A DNA stretch of 64,000 nt from JAEYZM01 sp943372195 (GTDB lineage: Bacteria; Bacteroidota; Bacteroidia; Sphingobacteriales; Sphingobacteriaceae). The number at the start of each line of letters is the position of its first letter. Position 1 is the first letter of the stretch. Location of the stretch: positions 1 through 64,000 of the forward strand of contig CALRXS010000009.1 in the NCBI GenBank assembly GCA_943372195.1, read 5' to 3'. Below, in pieces: positions 1-9,405 of this stretch. The notes below the pieces were generated by a model that made no database searches, had not been told where the DNA came from, and worked only from the letters and a program-made list of their open reading frames with translations. Made by a program: the position numbers and the translations under genes.

Positions 1-3000
1 TTTACTGTTACAGTTGCTCCACTTGAGAATGCTGTATCACATACTCCTGATTTAAGAACTGCTCTATAATATGTTGTAGCTGTTAAGTTCGTTGCTGTAT
101 AACTTGTAAGTCCGTTCGTACTAGCAATATTTGTCAAGCCTGTTGTAAAACCTGAGTTCGTTGCTGACTGCCATCTTACAATTGTACCTGTATGACCTGA
201 TAAGGTTAAAGCTGTTGAGTTTGTGCCAGAACATACAGTTGCTCCGCCTGCTACACTGCCTCCTACTGTTGTTGCATTTACCGTTACCGTAATTGCAGTT
301 GAATAAGAAGTACCATCTGCAGTAGTTGTAGCTGCTCTTCTGAAATAAGTTGTTTGAGTTAAAGCTCCTGATGAATAAGTTGCAGCCGTAGCACTTCCAA
401 TATTACTAAAGCCAGATGAACTTGAAGTAGTTGATGACTGCCATTGGTATGTAATTGTTCCTGTACCTCCACTTGCCGCAGTTGTTGAAGTAAACGCTGC
501 TGGTGTTGCACCTGAGCAGATCGTTTGATCTGAACCGATAGCACCTGGATTTAACGCAGAAACAGAAAGTGTTACTATTGCCGATGTATCGCCACCGCAA
601 TTATTATATACTCTAACACGGTACTTGTAACCATTCATTCCATTGGTAATACTCGATACAGAGAGTGTAGGACTAGTAGTACCGCCATAAGTTGAACTTT
701 CTGAAAGATCAGAATATGAGCTACCATTATTTGTACTTACTTGCCATTGGATATCAGCAGTAGGTGAATTTGAATATGCAACAGTAAATGATGTGCTACC
801 ACTTACACTGGCTGAAGCATTTACAGGTTCTGTAGAAATTGTTGGCGCTGTTTCTACTGTCAAAATAGATGCATTACTTGTGCTTGAACAATTTGCTGAA
901 GATGTTACTGTATATCTATAATAGTTACCACCTAAATTGGTAGTATTCGAGATTGCTAAACTTGATGTTGTTGCTCCTGTATAAACTCCACCGTTTGAAA
1001 TGTTCGTCCAGTTACTACCTGCATCTGTTGACAATTGCCATACATATGTTGGTGAACTTGCATTTGTAGTTGCGCTAATAGTTCTAGATGCTCCGGCACA
1101 TGCTGCATCGGGGTTACTAATTGTACTAGTTGGTTTAGCATTAACTGTTACTGTGAATGCAGATGATGCTGGACCTGTACATCCACCAGCAGTTGTAGCA
1201 TACAAATAATAGGTACCAGAGCTGCTTACTTGAGTAGGAATTGCTACTCGAGTAGCTGGACTCGGATTTGAAGCAACAGTGTACCATGCATATGAGCTAG
1301 TACCATCCGCAGTATAATAATTGTTTAAATTTACAACTGATGGAGAACAAACTGAAGCACTTGAAGATGATAAAGTTGGAGTTACTAATGAAGTGATGGT
1401 TACTGTTACAGCAGCTGAAGCTGGGCCATAACAAGCGCCATTAGTTGAATATGCAAATAAATAATATGTACCAGCTGAAACACTTGATGGTGTTGAAACT
1501 GTTGGACTTCCGGAAGTATTGCCAGTATGCCATTCTAATGTTGTACCAGTTGCTGGTATTGGTTGTAATGAAGTTAAATCAGCAGTTGCAGGTGAACATA
1601 AAGATAAAGATGTTGCATTTGGAACTGGTGCTGTAACATTACTAATTACAAAAGAAAGTGTTGCATAACTTGAACTATAGCAAGAACCATTTTTAGCAAA
1701 AGCATAATAATTGCCAGCTGTTGAAACAGTAGTTGAACTTAATTTATAGGTAGCATTTACTTCAGGTACTGAATACCATTCAACAGTACCTCCTGAAGTA
1801 ACTAAAGTAGATACATCGAAAGTACTACCTGTACAAACTGTTTTTGTGCTTGCACTTAGAGTAGGTGTTGAAGGTGATGCTGTTACTGTTACTACTACAG
1901 TTGCAGTATTTGTTGTACAACCGTTTGAGTCAACTGCTGATACAGAATAAGTAGTAGTTGTCGTCGGACTTGCAATTACTGTTGCACCAGTTGTAGAGGA
2001 AAGCCCGGTACTTGGTGACCACGTATAACGTAATTTAGTACTACTAACACTATTGCTTGCAGTTAAAGTTACAGATGTACCTGAACAGATACTTTGTGCT
2101 GAAGTTACTGAAACCGTAGGTGCATTGTTTACTGTCATTTTAAATGCAGCACTCGTTGAAGTACAACCACCAGTTGTATTTACAACTCTTCTATACCAAC
2201 GCGTAGATGTTTGACTAGTTGTTGTATAATTTTGACTAGTAGCACTACCAATATCACTAAAACCAGATGTTGCAGAAGTAGAAGAAATCTGCCATTGGTA
2301 TGTGTATGAACCACTACCACCAACTGGTGTAGTACCTGTTAATGTTGTGGCTGTTGCGGTGTTACAATATTGTGTGTATGTATTGGTAATTTGGTTATTA
2401 GAGATAGGCGCATAAATAACAACAGCAGTACTAGTGTTTTCGCCGCAATTACTTGAACTTACAACTCTTCTATACCAAGTTGTTTGTGATAAAATATTTG
2501 AAGGTAAAGTATAATCTTCTGTTGTTGCTCCAATAATATCTGTAAAACCAGTTGTTGATGAAGTAGTAGAAATTTGCCATTCGTAACGTGCACCTGAAAC
2601 AGCAGAACCATCGATTGTTATTGAAGTGCTTCCATCAGTACAAGTAGTAGCTGATGAGATGGTGTTTGAGCTTAATGCTGCTGCTACGGTTATTAGTGTT
2701 GATACACTATTATCTCCACAATTACCACTTCCACCATTATATTGTACTCTGTAATAGGTATTGGTAGTTAAAGCTGGAGTTGTATATGATGAACTTGTCG
2801 CATTCGTAATATTAGTCCAAGTAGAATTATTCGGAGATGACTGCCATTGAATTGTAGTCCCAGCAGCTGCACTACCCATAGTTAATGAAGTAGATTCCCC
2901 ACTACAAATTGTTGATTTAGTGGCGGTTGGCGCTGCTGGTTCTGTGCCTTTTGTGTCAGTAATTAATATATTGTAATTATAAGTACATAATGAACCTACG

Positions 3001-5414
3001 ATAGCCAATCTAAAATATCTTGCACCACCATATGCGCTATTACCATAACCTGTAATAGTTAATGTAGAATTATCTGTACTAGCAGAACTTGGAGTGAAAG
3101 TTATTCCGCTAACGGTGGTTGTACCTGATATTGTTGTGTAGGTAATTCCATCGTTTGAGTATGACCATGTTCTTGTTGTGCCAGTTTCAGTTACGTCAAC
3201 ACTCATTGGAAATGATGTAGTTCCTTGCGTACAAAAAACGACATTATTACCTGTACTTGTTGAAGTATTTACTGGAGCAGGAGAAATAGTTACTGTTACT
3301 GAATTCAATGCCACACATCCGCTTGCTGTCACACCTCTTACATAATAGGTAGTGGTTGCTGTTGGAGTTGGAGAATATGTTGATGTTGATGAAAGAACAA
3401 CTCCATCTGCATCATACCAAGTATAAGTTGAAGCACCAGATGCTGTCAATGTTGTACTAGTACCTGAACAAATTGTAGGTGCCGATGGAGAAATAGAAAC
3501 TGATGGTGAACTCACCGTTACCACTACAGTACCTACTGATTGACATCCGGTTTCGTTTTGTGATGTTACCGTGTATGTAGTCGTTGTAGTAGGAGAAGCC
3601 ACGACTGATGCACCTGTTGTTGCAGATAATCCTGTCGACGGACTCCAAGTATATGTATTACCACCAGATGCTGTTAATGTAGTAGCACTACCTAAACAAA
3701 TTGTAGGTGCTGATGGTGTAATAGTTAATGAGGGACCTGCAGTAGGAGTTAAAGTAATACTAGCTGTTGCTGTACAACCGTTAGCATCTGTACCTGTTAC
3801 CGTATAGGTTACTGCTTGGTTTACAGTTATAGCTGGATTTACAACAGATGAAGGAGTATTACCTGCAGTAGCTGTCCAAGTATAAGACGTTAATCCCGCT
3901 GGAGCAGCCGTCAAAGTTATCTCTGTACCAGCACAAAAATTAGTAGAGCTTGCAGTGATGCTCATACTAGGAGGAGTACCAACAGTAACAACAATTGGAA
4001 CTATAGCAGAAACGCAACCTGTTGTAGAATTTGTAACAGTTAAATTAAAATCATAATTACCAGCAGCAACACCTGAACTTGGTATTGTAACTGCCATTCC
4101 AGTTCCTGTTAAATTTGCATTCGATATAGCAGAAAAACCAGGCATTGCTCTAGTTCCAGTGGTAAGTGAATATTTATCTGGACTTCCAGTAGCAGTGTAT
4201 GCTAAATTAAATGAACTACCACCAACACATGCTTTCGGATTTGTAGGAGAAATTGTTGGTGCGATATTTACAGTTACAGATGTATTACCAGTTAAACTTG
4301 AATTAGAACAAACTCCATCAGATACTGCGGTAATTGCATAAGTAGTAACTACCGAAGGGTTAATTGAAAAGTAATACGGACTTGCATTTGCAACAACAGT
4401 TGTTGTAGTTGCAGATCCGCCTGAAGGTGTGCTTGTATAAGTTAAACTCCAAGGTCCTGAACCGGTTAAATTAACCTGCATACTTCTTGCTCCAGTTCCA
4501 CAAACATTTGCTCCACCTGCAAAAACAGCAGTTGGTTTTGCTTTAGAAACTAATAATGCTGATGAACTTGTTGTAGTACCACAACCAGTAGAAGTAAGAA
4601 CTACTCTGTAATATTTACCATCATAAGTATTCGGATTTGAAATTAATAATGAAGTTGAAGTAGCTCCAGAATAATCACCACCGTTTGTGATGTTTGTAAA
4701 ATTTGTATTATCAGAACTTACTTGCCATTGATATGAACTTGCACCTGAAGCAACAACAGTAAAACGTGCTGTAGTAGCACCACATACACTTAAATTTGCT
4801 GGTTGTGATTCAATTGTTGGAGTACATACTAAAGTAGGCTCTGTAGTTGTTCCGTTGCTTTGTAAATCAAAAGTACATCTGAAAGATGGAATACCTGTTT
4901 GAGGATCTGCGAACTCTAAAGTCACTTTACCAGCAGGTGGCATGTTCTGCCCGTAGAATGCATAGCTAACGTAATAATTCTGACCGACTACTACCGGAGG
5001 CGGCGGCGGACCAAATTTTATTGCACTTAAATTGCCAAAACTACCTGTAGATGATGATAACCAAACTCTTGATATTATCGGAAGATTAGTTATTGTAGTC
5101 GATGATGACCACTTGAAATTCACATTTCCCGTCTTTGCTTGTGGATCATACAATACGGTATCATACTTTGTATTGGTTACGTTTGCAGCAGTATTGTTAT
5201 CTACTCCATAACCCGGGAAAAAACCTGCAGCTGAACTTGCTTGTCCGTTACCATTACTTCTTTTCTCTATCGTAGGACAAGTACTTACACTTAAGCTTTG
5301 TGCATAAGTGTTAATAGTATTTACTGATATAATTGCAAAAAGAACAATTAACTTCAAAACAATTTTATAACACTTCTTGTTAAAGTGTTGTAAAAGGTTA
5401 TAAGTTTTAAACAT
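1..5414 (-). CDS. Giant repetitive secreted surface protein (Ig-like/PKD-like repeats), 3' part outside window
   Basis: One uninterrupted minus-strand frame runs from an ATG at 5414 off the left edge, giving at least 1804 codons. The N-terminus has a signal peptide with a long basic n-region, a hydrophobic core and a likely cleavage after TYAQ (about residue 47). A unique domain with a PPPPP stretch follows, then many Ser/Thr-rich beta repeats. One repeat class carries YQWQ-S followed by YYRVV-type strands (Ig-like). The other carries TWSPSTGLS followed by runs of Thr and YTV (PKD/SprB-like). Most repeats contain a Cys in a CSG or CxG context. This is the layout of T9SS-exported gliding or attachment adhesins, but the diagnostic C-terminal sorting domain is outside the window. 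Function as adhesin is inferred. Confidence 0.85.
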   Translation of the reverse strand, partial: MFKTYNLLQHFNKKCYKIVLKLIVLFAIISVNTINTYAQSLSVSTCPTIEKRSNGNGQASSAAGFFPGYGVDNNTAANVTNTKYDTVLYDPQAKTGNVNFKWSSSTTITNLPIISRVWLSSSTGSFGNLSAIKFGPPPPPVVVGQNYYVSYAFYGQNMPPAGKVTLEFADPQTGIPSFRCTFDLQSNGTTTEPTLVCTPTIESQPANLSVCGATTARFTVVASGASSYQWQVSSDNTNFTNITNGGDYSGATSTSLLISNPNTYDGKYYRVVLTSTGCGTTTSSSALLVSKAKPTAVFAGGANVCGTGARSMQVNLTGSGPWSLTYTSTPSGGSATTTTVVANASPYYFSINPSVVTTYAITAVSDGVCSNSSLTGNTSVTVNIAPTISPTNPKACVGGSSFNLAYTATGSPDKYSLTTGTRAMPGFSAISNANLTGTGMAVTIPSSGVAAGNYDFNLTVTNSTTGCVSAIVPIVVTVGTPPSMSITASSTNFCAGTEITLTAAPAGLTSYTWTATAGNTPSSVVNPAITVNQAVTYTVTGTDANGCTATASITLTPTAGPSLTITPSAPTICLGSATTLTASGGNTYTWSPSTGLSATTGASVVASPTTTTTYTVTSQNETGCQSVGTVVVTVSSPSVSISPSAPTICSGTSTTLTASGASTYTWYDADGVVLSSTSTYSPTPTATTTYYVRGVTASGCVALNSVTVTISPAPVNTSTSTGNNVVFCTQGTTSFPMSVDVTETGTTRTWSYSNDGITYTTISGTTTVSGITFTPSSASTDNSTLTITGYGNSAYGGARYFRLAIVGSLCTYNYNILITDTKGTEPAAPTATKSTICSGESTSLTMGSAAAGTTIQWQSSPNNSTWTNITNATSSSYTTPALTTNTYYRVQYNGGSGNCGDNSVSTLITVAAALSSNTISSATTCTDGSTSITIDGSAVSGARYEWQISTTSSTTGFTDIIGATTEDYTLPSNILSQTTWYRRVVSSSNCGENTSTAVVIYAPISNNQITNTYTQYCNTATATTLTGTTPVGGSGSYTYQWQISSTSATSGFSDIGSATSQNYTTTSQTSTRWYRRVVNTTGGCTSTSAAFKMTVNNAPTVSVTSAQSICSGTSVTLTASNSVSSTKLRYTWSPSTGLSSTTGATVIASPTTTTTYSVSAVDSNGCTTNTATVVVTVTASPSTPTLSASTKTVCTGSTFDVSTLVTSGGTVEWYSVPEVNATYKLSSTTVSTAGNYYAFAKNGSCYSSSYATLSFVISNVTAPVPNATSLSLCSPATADLTSLQPIPATGTTLEWHTGNTSGSPTVSTPSSVSAGTYYLFAYSTNGACYGPASAAVTVTITSLVTPTLSSSSASVCSPSVVNLNNYYTADGTSSYAWYTVASNPSPATRVAIPTQVSSSGTYYLYATTAGGCTGPASSAFTVTVNAKPTSTISNPDAACAGASRTISATTNASSPTYVWQLSTDAGSNWTNISNGGVYTGATTSSLAISNTTNLGGNYYRYTVTSSANCSSTSNASILTVETAPTISTEPVNASASVSGSTSFTVAYSNSPTADIQWQVSTNNGSSYSDLSESSTYGGTTSPTLSVSSITNGMNGYKYRVRVYNNCGGDTSAIVTLSVSALNPGAIGSDQTICSGATPAAFTSTTAASGGTGTITYQWQSSTTSSSSGFSNIGSATAATYSSGALTQTTYFRRAATTTADGTSYSTAITVTVNATTVGGSVAGGATVCSGTNSTALTLSGHTGTIVRWQSATNSGFTTGLTNIASTNGLTSYTATNLTATTYYRAVLKSGVCDTAFSSGATVTV

Positions 5415-5712
5415 AAATAATCTTGGGTTAATGTTGTGTTTAGTTTAAGCTGCTGTTAAAATTTGCCCGTTTAATCCAGCTCACATCAAAAATACTTATT
5501 AGAAATCGCATTCATAGTAAGTATACGTTGTATTTTCAACTCTATTTGGGCAAAAGTACAATAACAATGCAACTGCCAAAATTCCTCATTATAGTATTTT
5601 TTTAGTAATCGTCTATTAAACAGATATTTATATTGCAAAATCTAGCCTAAATCATTCAAAAAATATTATAAAAAGTCCAGATTTGGGAAAATAAATCTTA
5701 TATTAAGAATAA
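5415..5712. other. Intergenic region, about 300 bp
   Basis: AT-rich gap between the esterase stop and the adhesin start, both on the minus strand. Apart from the promoter at 5551-5581 I see no ORF, RNA gene, repeat or convincing terminator. Confidence 0.6.
5551..5581 (-). promoter_or_regulatory. Bacteroidota-type promoter for the giant adhesin
   Basis: On the minus strand a -33-like TTTTG (5581-5577) is followed after 18 nt by a -7 element TACTTTTG (5558-5551), matching TTTG / TAnnTTTG. The inferred transcription start near 5545 leaves a leader of about 130 nt before the ATG at 5414. No other element is seen in the leader. Confidence 0.6.
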
Positions 5713-6867
5713 TTATAAAAGCCAGCCGAGAAATTCTGAAAACTCTGACCTCCAAAATTGCTCATTATGTTGAGCCTTAGGCACTTCTTTAGTAATAAGA
5801 TTTTTGGAAAGTTTTCGTGATTTTATTGTTGCAGAGATCTTATTCATATCGTCAATATATGATCGTCCTTCTAATTCTCCGGCTATCATATAAATATCTC
5901 CTAATTTCAATTTATGATCTTGCGTCATTTGATAATATTGCTCTTTAGCTACCCAAAATGATGGGGAGAACACACCTGCTTTAGAAAATTTATCTGGATA
6001 TAAAAATAATGCATAGTAGGAAATTAATCCGCCCATCGAACTACCTGCAATAAATGTATTCTCTTTGCCTTTTTTTACTCTATAGTTTGATTCAACATAT
6101 GGCATTAAATCATTAACTATACTTTCTAAATACAATTTACCTTTAGCTTTTACATCCCATACATTTTTTGCATCTGCATTTACTTTAAAATCAAAAGCTG
6201 AATATTCAGATAGTCTTTCTGCTGATCCATTGTCAATACCAACAACAATTAAATTTTTATTTAATGTATCTAAGGCTTCATCAACCCCCCACTCACCAAA
6301 TGGTGCCGTTAATACATCGAACAAATTTTGTCCGTCGTGCATATATAAAACCTTGTATTTATCTTTAGAGCTATCATACCCATTAGGTAAATAGATCCAC
6401 ACTCTTCGTTTAACACCTAAAGATTTCAAGTAAAAATCATTACTTAATATCTTCACGTTTTTTGAAGCAGTTGACTTCGGATGTTGCAAATCAAAATCAT
6501 CTCTCCAATTATCAACTTTAATATAAATTGTAGTATCGCTTTTTATTTTATTAGCTATGAAATATCTATTATTAATTGGAGATCCATCAGCATTGCACTC
6601 AACACTTTGCCAATTGCCTTTGGTGATTTTAAATTCAACATGATTTATATTTTTAAAATCATTAATAATTAAGCTATGCTCAGTATTATTTAATTTGCTG
6701 AACTTGTAAGAAGTATCATTAGGCGACCATCCAGTTAAATTAGATGCAAAAAAATAATTTGAATTATATTCAAATGTTTTAGTTTCTAATATGAGTGTGA
6801 TTTTCTGAGAAAATAAACAAGTGATATTTAAAAAACACAAGAAGGTTAATGTCAAGAAATATTTCAT
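5713..6867 (-). CDS. Secreted alpha/beta-hydrolase, esterase family (enterochelin esterase-like)
   Basis: 384 residues with a signal peptide (first about 21, ending LFSQ). Residues 25-120 resemble an early-set/carbohydrate-binding-like beta domain (TGWSP, then HVEFKITKGNW). From about 140 on is a putative-esterase (Fes/Esterase D-type) hydrolase: YMHDGQNLFD at 175-184, nucleophile elbow GSSMGG with Ser277, an acidic candidate at 331-333 in AGELEG, and His367 in AQHNEQFW near the C-terminus. Such enzymes cleave esters of siderophores, feruloyl groups or acetylated glycans; the substrate cannot be told here. It lies 10 nt after comB and may be cotranscribed with it. Confidence 0.8.
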   Translation of the reverse strand: MKYFLTLTFLCFLNITCLFSQKITLILETKTFEYNSNYFFASNLTGWSPNDTSYKFSKLNNTEHSLIINDFKNINHVEFKITKGNWQSVECNADGSPINNRYFIANKIKSDTTIYIKVDNWRDDFDLQHPKSTASKNVKILSNDFYLKSLGVKRRVWIYLPNGYDSSKDKYKVLYMHDGQNLFDVLTAPFGEWGVDEALDTLNKNLIVVGIDNGSAERLSEYSAFDFKVNADAKNVWDVKAKGKLYLESIVNDLMPYVESNYRVKKGKENTFIAGSSMGGLISYYALFLYPDKFSKAGVFSPSFWVAKEQYYQMTQDHKLKLGDIYMIAGELEGRSYIDDMNKISATIKSRKLSKNLITKEVPKAQHNEQFWRSEFSEFLGWLL

Positions 6868-6877
6868 GCTAAAAATA

Positions 6878-7588
6878 TTACATAGGTATTAATTTATTGC
6901 CTTTTAGTATAGGTATTACTCTGCAAATATTTTGCTTTAAACAAAATTGTATATCATCTTCTATATTCAATTCTTTTAATCTTTGACTATGTGAAGACTT
7001 GTAAAGATACTCTCTCAATCCTACCTCTTTTGCCTTTAAATAAAGGTCTTCGGCAGCAATTGCAGCATCACAAAAACTTGAAATATGACTTCTTAATTGT
7101 TGTACTATAGCACCAGCAAATAATGTATCCTCTAAATTAAATTTATTTTTCCAACCTGAACATAATAATAATACATCATCATGTTCTTGTTTAAGCCATG
7201 AAGCTAAACTATCTAAATTTAAAAAAGAACCAATTACTATTTTATTAGCATCCTTAGCTTGATTAATAGCATGAGTACCGTTAGTTGTAGTAAGTACGAT
7301 TTTTTTTCCTCTTACTTTATCTTCAGTGTAACTATAAGGTGAATTACCAAAATTAAATCCTTCAACAACCTCACCATTACGTTCAGCTGCTAATAAATAA
7401 TCTCCGCCTTCATAACTTTTACATTCTTCTACTGTTGCAACTGGAATTATTTCAAGTGCACCGTTTTCAAATCCGTAACAGATAGAAGAAGTAGCTCTGA
7501 AAATATCTATCACAACAACAATTCTTCCATCTGTTTCGTAGTGGGGTATTAAAGATGGGCTTAGACAAACTTCTAGAGTTCTAGCCAT
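6878..7588 (-). CDS. comB: 2-phosphosulfolactate phosphatase family protein
   Basis: 236 residues, full length for the ComB family. Recognised from the N-terminal pattern VVVIDIFRATSS, the TTTNGTHAI motif near residue 105 and LLCSGWKNK near 145. Family members hydrolyse 2-phosphosulfolactate to sulfolactate using magnesium, known from coenzyme M synthesis in methanogens. Bacteroidota have no coenzyme M pathway, so the biological role here is open; sulfonate or sulfonolipid metabolism is possible but inferred. Starts 2 nt after the gcvT stop, so the two are probably one transcript. Confidence 0.85.
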   Translation of the reverse strand: MARTLEVCLSPSLIPHYETDGRIVVVIDIFRATSSICYGFENGALEIIPVATVEECKSYEGGDYLLAAERNGEVVEGFNFGNSPYSYTEDKVRGKKIVLTTTNGTHAINQAKDANKIVIGSFLNLDSLASWLKQEHDDVLLLCSGWKNKFNLEDTLFAGAIVQQLRSHISSFCDAAIAAEDLYLKAKEVGLREYLYKSSHSQRLKELNIEDDIQFCLKQNICRVIPILKGNKLIPM

Positions 7589-7590
7589 TA

Positions 7591-8673
7591 CTATGCTTTA
7601 TAAAATGGGTACTTTACTGTTCTTGCTAAAATCTTTTGATCTCTAATTGATATATAAATGTCAGTGCCTTCTTTTGAAAATTCTGTTTTAACATAACCCA
7701 TACCAATAGCTTTTTGTAATGAAGGAGATTGTGTACCTGAAGTTACGACCCCAATTTCAGCACCATCCTTATCAACTATTTTATAATCATGTCTTGGTAT
7801 ACCACGATCAATCATCTCAAATCCAACTAATTTTCTTTTAAGTCCAGCTTCTTTTTCAGCCAACAAATTTTTAGAATTAGTAAACTCTTTTGTGAATTTA
7901 GTTATCCAACCTAAGCCTGCTTCTAATGGCGAAGTCGAATCATTGATATCATTTCCATACAAGCAAAATCCCATCTCTAAACGCAGTGTATCTCTAGCAC
8001 CTAAGCCAATTGGCTTTATACCAAACTCGGCACCTGCTTCAAATATTGCATTCCATATTTTTTCAGCATTCTCGTTTTCAAAATACACTTCAAATCCGCC
8101 TGCTCCTGTATATCCTGTTGCAGAAACTAAAACATTTTCAACACCTGCAAATACACCTTTTTGAAACGAATAATATTCCATCTCAGCAAGATTCATTGAA
8201 GTTAGTTTTTGTAGAGTGGCTGCAGCGTGCGGACCTTGAACTGCTAACAAAGAAGTTTTGTCAGAAATATTATGCATTTCGACATTCTTTGTATTGTATT
8301 TAGAAATCCAGTTCCAATCTTTTTCAATATTAGAGGCATTTACCACTAACATATATGCTTTCTCACTAATTCTATAAACTAATAAATCATCAACAATTCC
8401 ACCATCTTCATTAGGTAAACATGAATATTGCACCTTACCATCTACTAGTTTAGAAGCATCATTAGAAGTTACTCTTTGAATTAAATCTAGAGCATTCTCA
8501 CCATTTAATATAAACTCACCCATGTGTGATACATCAAACACACCGACAGCTTTTCTAACTGTTTCATGTTCAGCATTTATTCCTGCGTATTGAACTGGCA
8601 TGTTATATCCAGCAAATGGCACCATTTTAGCACCTAAAGAAATATGTAAATTAGTTAATGCAGTATTTTTCAT
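7591..8673 (-). CDS. gcvT: Glycine cleavage system aminomethyltransferase (T protein)
   Basis: Transfers the aminomethyl carbon from lipoylated H protein to tetrahydrofolate. About 360 residues, the usual GcvT length, with the N-terminal MPVQYAGI, VSHMGEF and SGTQSPSL motifs of the family. I chose the ATG at 8673 (MKNTALTNLH) rather than the in-frame ATG at 8694, because a TACTTTTG promoter element lies at 8699-8692 and would place the transcript start downstream of 8694. The other gcv genes are not in the window. Followed at 2 nt by comB. Confidence 0.93.
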   Translation of the reverse strand: MKNTALTNLHISLGAKMVPFAGYNMPVQYAGINAEHETVRKAVGVFDVSHMGEFILNGENALDLIQRVTSNDASKLVDGKVQYSCLPNEDGGIVDDLLVYRISEKAYMLVVNASNIEKDWNWISKYNTKNVEMHNISDKTSLLAVQGPHAAATLQKLTSMNLAEMEYYSFQKGVFAGVENVLVSATGYTGAGGFEVYFENENAEKIWNAIFEAGAEFGIKPIGLGARDTLRLEMGFCLYGNDINDSTSPLEAGLGWITKFTKEFTNSKNLLAEKEAGLKRKLVGFEMIDRGIPRHDYKIVDKDGAEIGVVTSGTQSPSLQKAIGMGYVKTEFSKEGTDIYISIRDQKILARTVKYPFYKA

Positions 8674-8691
8674 ATAATTTTTATAATGTGC

Positions 8692-8699
8692 CAAAAGTA
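8692..8699 (-). promoter_or_regulatory. -7 promoter element TACTTTTG upstream of gcvT
   Basis: Perfect TAnnTTTG match on the minus strand, about 19 nt before the chosen gcvT ATG (8673). A TTG lies about 24 nt further upstream, slightly far for a -33 element. It supports the shorter gcvT start. Confidence 0.5.
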
Positions 8700-8714
8700 C
8701 AAAAAATGCTGTAA

Positions 8715-9314
8715 TTAAATGCTCAATTTTAGCTGATTCGGCAAAAGCGTAAAGCTTTGTCTGTGATATTTACAATGACCGAATTTCAAAATTGCATCTC
8801 TATGAGATTTAGTAGGATAGCCTTTGTTTTGCTTCCAATTATATACAGGAAATTCAGCATCAATCATTTGCATATACTCATCTCTATAAGTTTTAGCTAA
8901 AATTGAAGCAGCTGCAATATTCATAAATTTTGCATCCCCTTTAATAATGCAATTATGAGGAATCTCATTATGTTTCTTGAATCTATTGCCATCAATTAAT
9001 AATAATTCAGGCTTTATATTTAATTGATTTATTGCTCGATGCATTGCTTCAAAAGATGCATTTAAGATATTGATTTCATCAATTTCTTTTTCAGTACATA
9101 TGCCAATTGCAAAACTGAGAGCATGCTCTTCTATATAAGTTCTGAGCTCATTACGATCATTTTCACTTACTTGTTTAGAGTCATTTAAAAGCGGATGGTT
9201 GAAATCTTTCGGCAGTATCACTGCAGCAGCGAAAACCGGACCGGATAAACATCCCCTACCTGCTTCATCGCAGCCTGCCTCTATATATAAATCTTGATAA
9301 CTTAGTTTTAACAC
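8715..9314 (-). CDS. rnhB: Ribonuclease HII
   Basis: Endonuclease that removes RNA from RNA-DNA hybrids and misincorporated ribonucleotides. 199 residues, normal for the family. The hallmark CDEAGRGCLSGPV starts at residue 15 and supplies the first acidic residues; LLIDGN near 105 and AAASILAKTYRD near 133 supply the rest of the active site. It ends about 40 nt upstream of the gcvT start and begins opposite the polysaccharide operon (divergent). Confidence 0.95.
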   Translation of the reverse strand: MLKLSYQDLYIEAGCDEAGRGCLSGPVFAAAVILPKDFNHPLLNDSKQVSENDRNELRTYIEEHALSFAIGICTEKEIDEINILNASFEAMHRAINQLNIKPELLLIDGNRFKKHNEIPHNCIIKGDAKFMNIAAASILAKTYRDEYMQMIDAEFPVYNWKQNKGYPTKSHRDAILKFGHCKYHRQSFTLLPNQLKLSI

Positions 9315-9380
9315 CCAACAAAGTTATTTAATTAACAGTAATTGTAAAATCTTGAAGTTGTCGCTTTAATCAATTTGCTG

Positions 9381-9388
9381 TATGTTTG
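9381..9388 (+). promoter_or_regulatory. Promoter of the polysaccharide operon
   Basis: TATGTTTG matches the -7 consensus TAnnTTTG, with a TTG at 9358-9360 exactly 20 nt upstream. It overlaps an in-frame ATG at 9382, so translation must begin downstream, at the ATG at 9406. Confidence 0.6.
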
Positions 9389-9405
9389 AATATATTTTAT
9401 ATAAA

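Noticed and set aside
1000..1209. Short plus-strand ORFs inside the adhesin region
   Set aside because: They are shadows of the continuous minus-strand frame 5414 to 1, composed of reversed Ser/Thr/Val codons; no start signals or family features.
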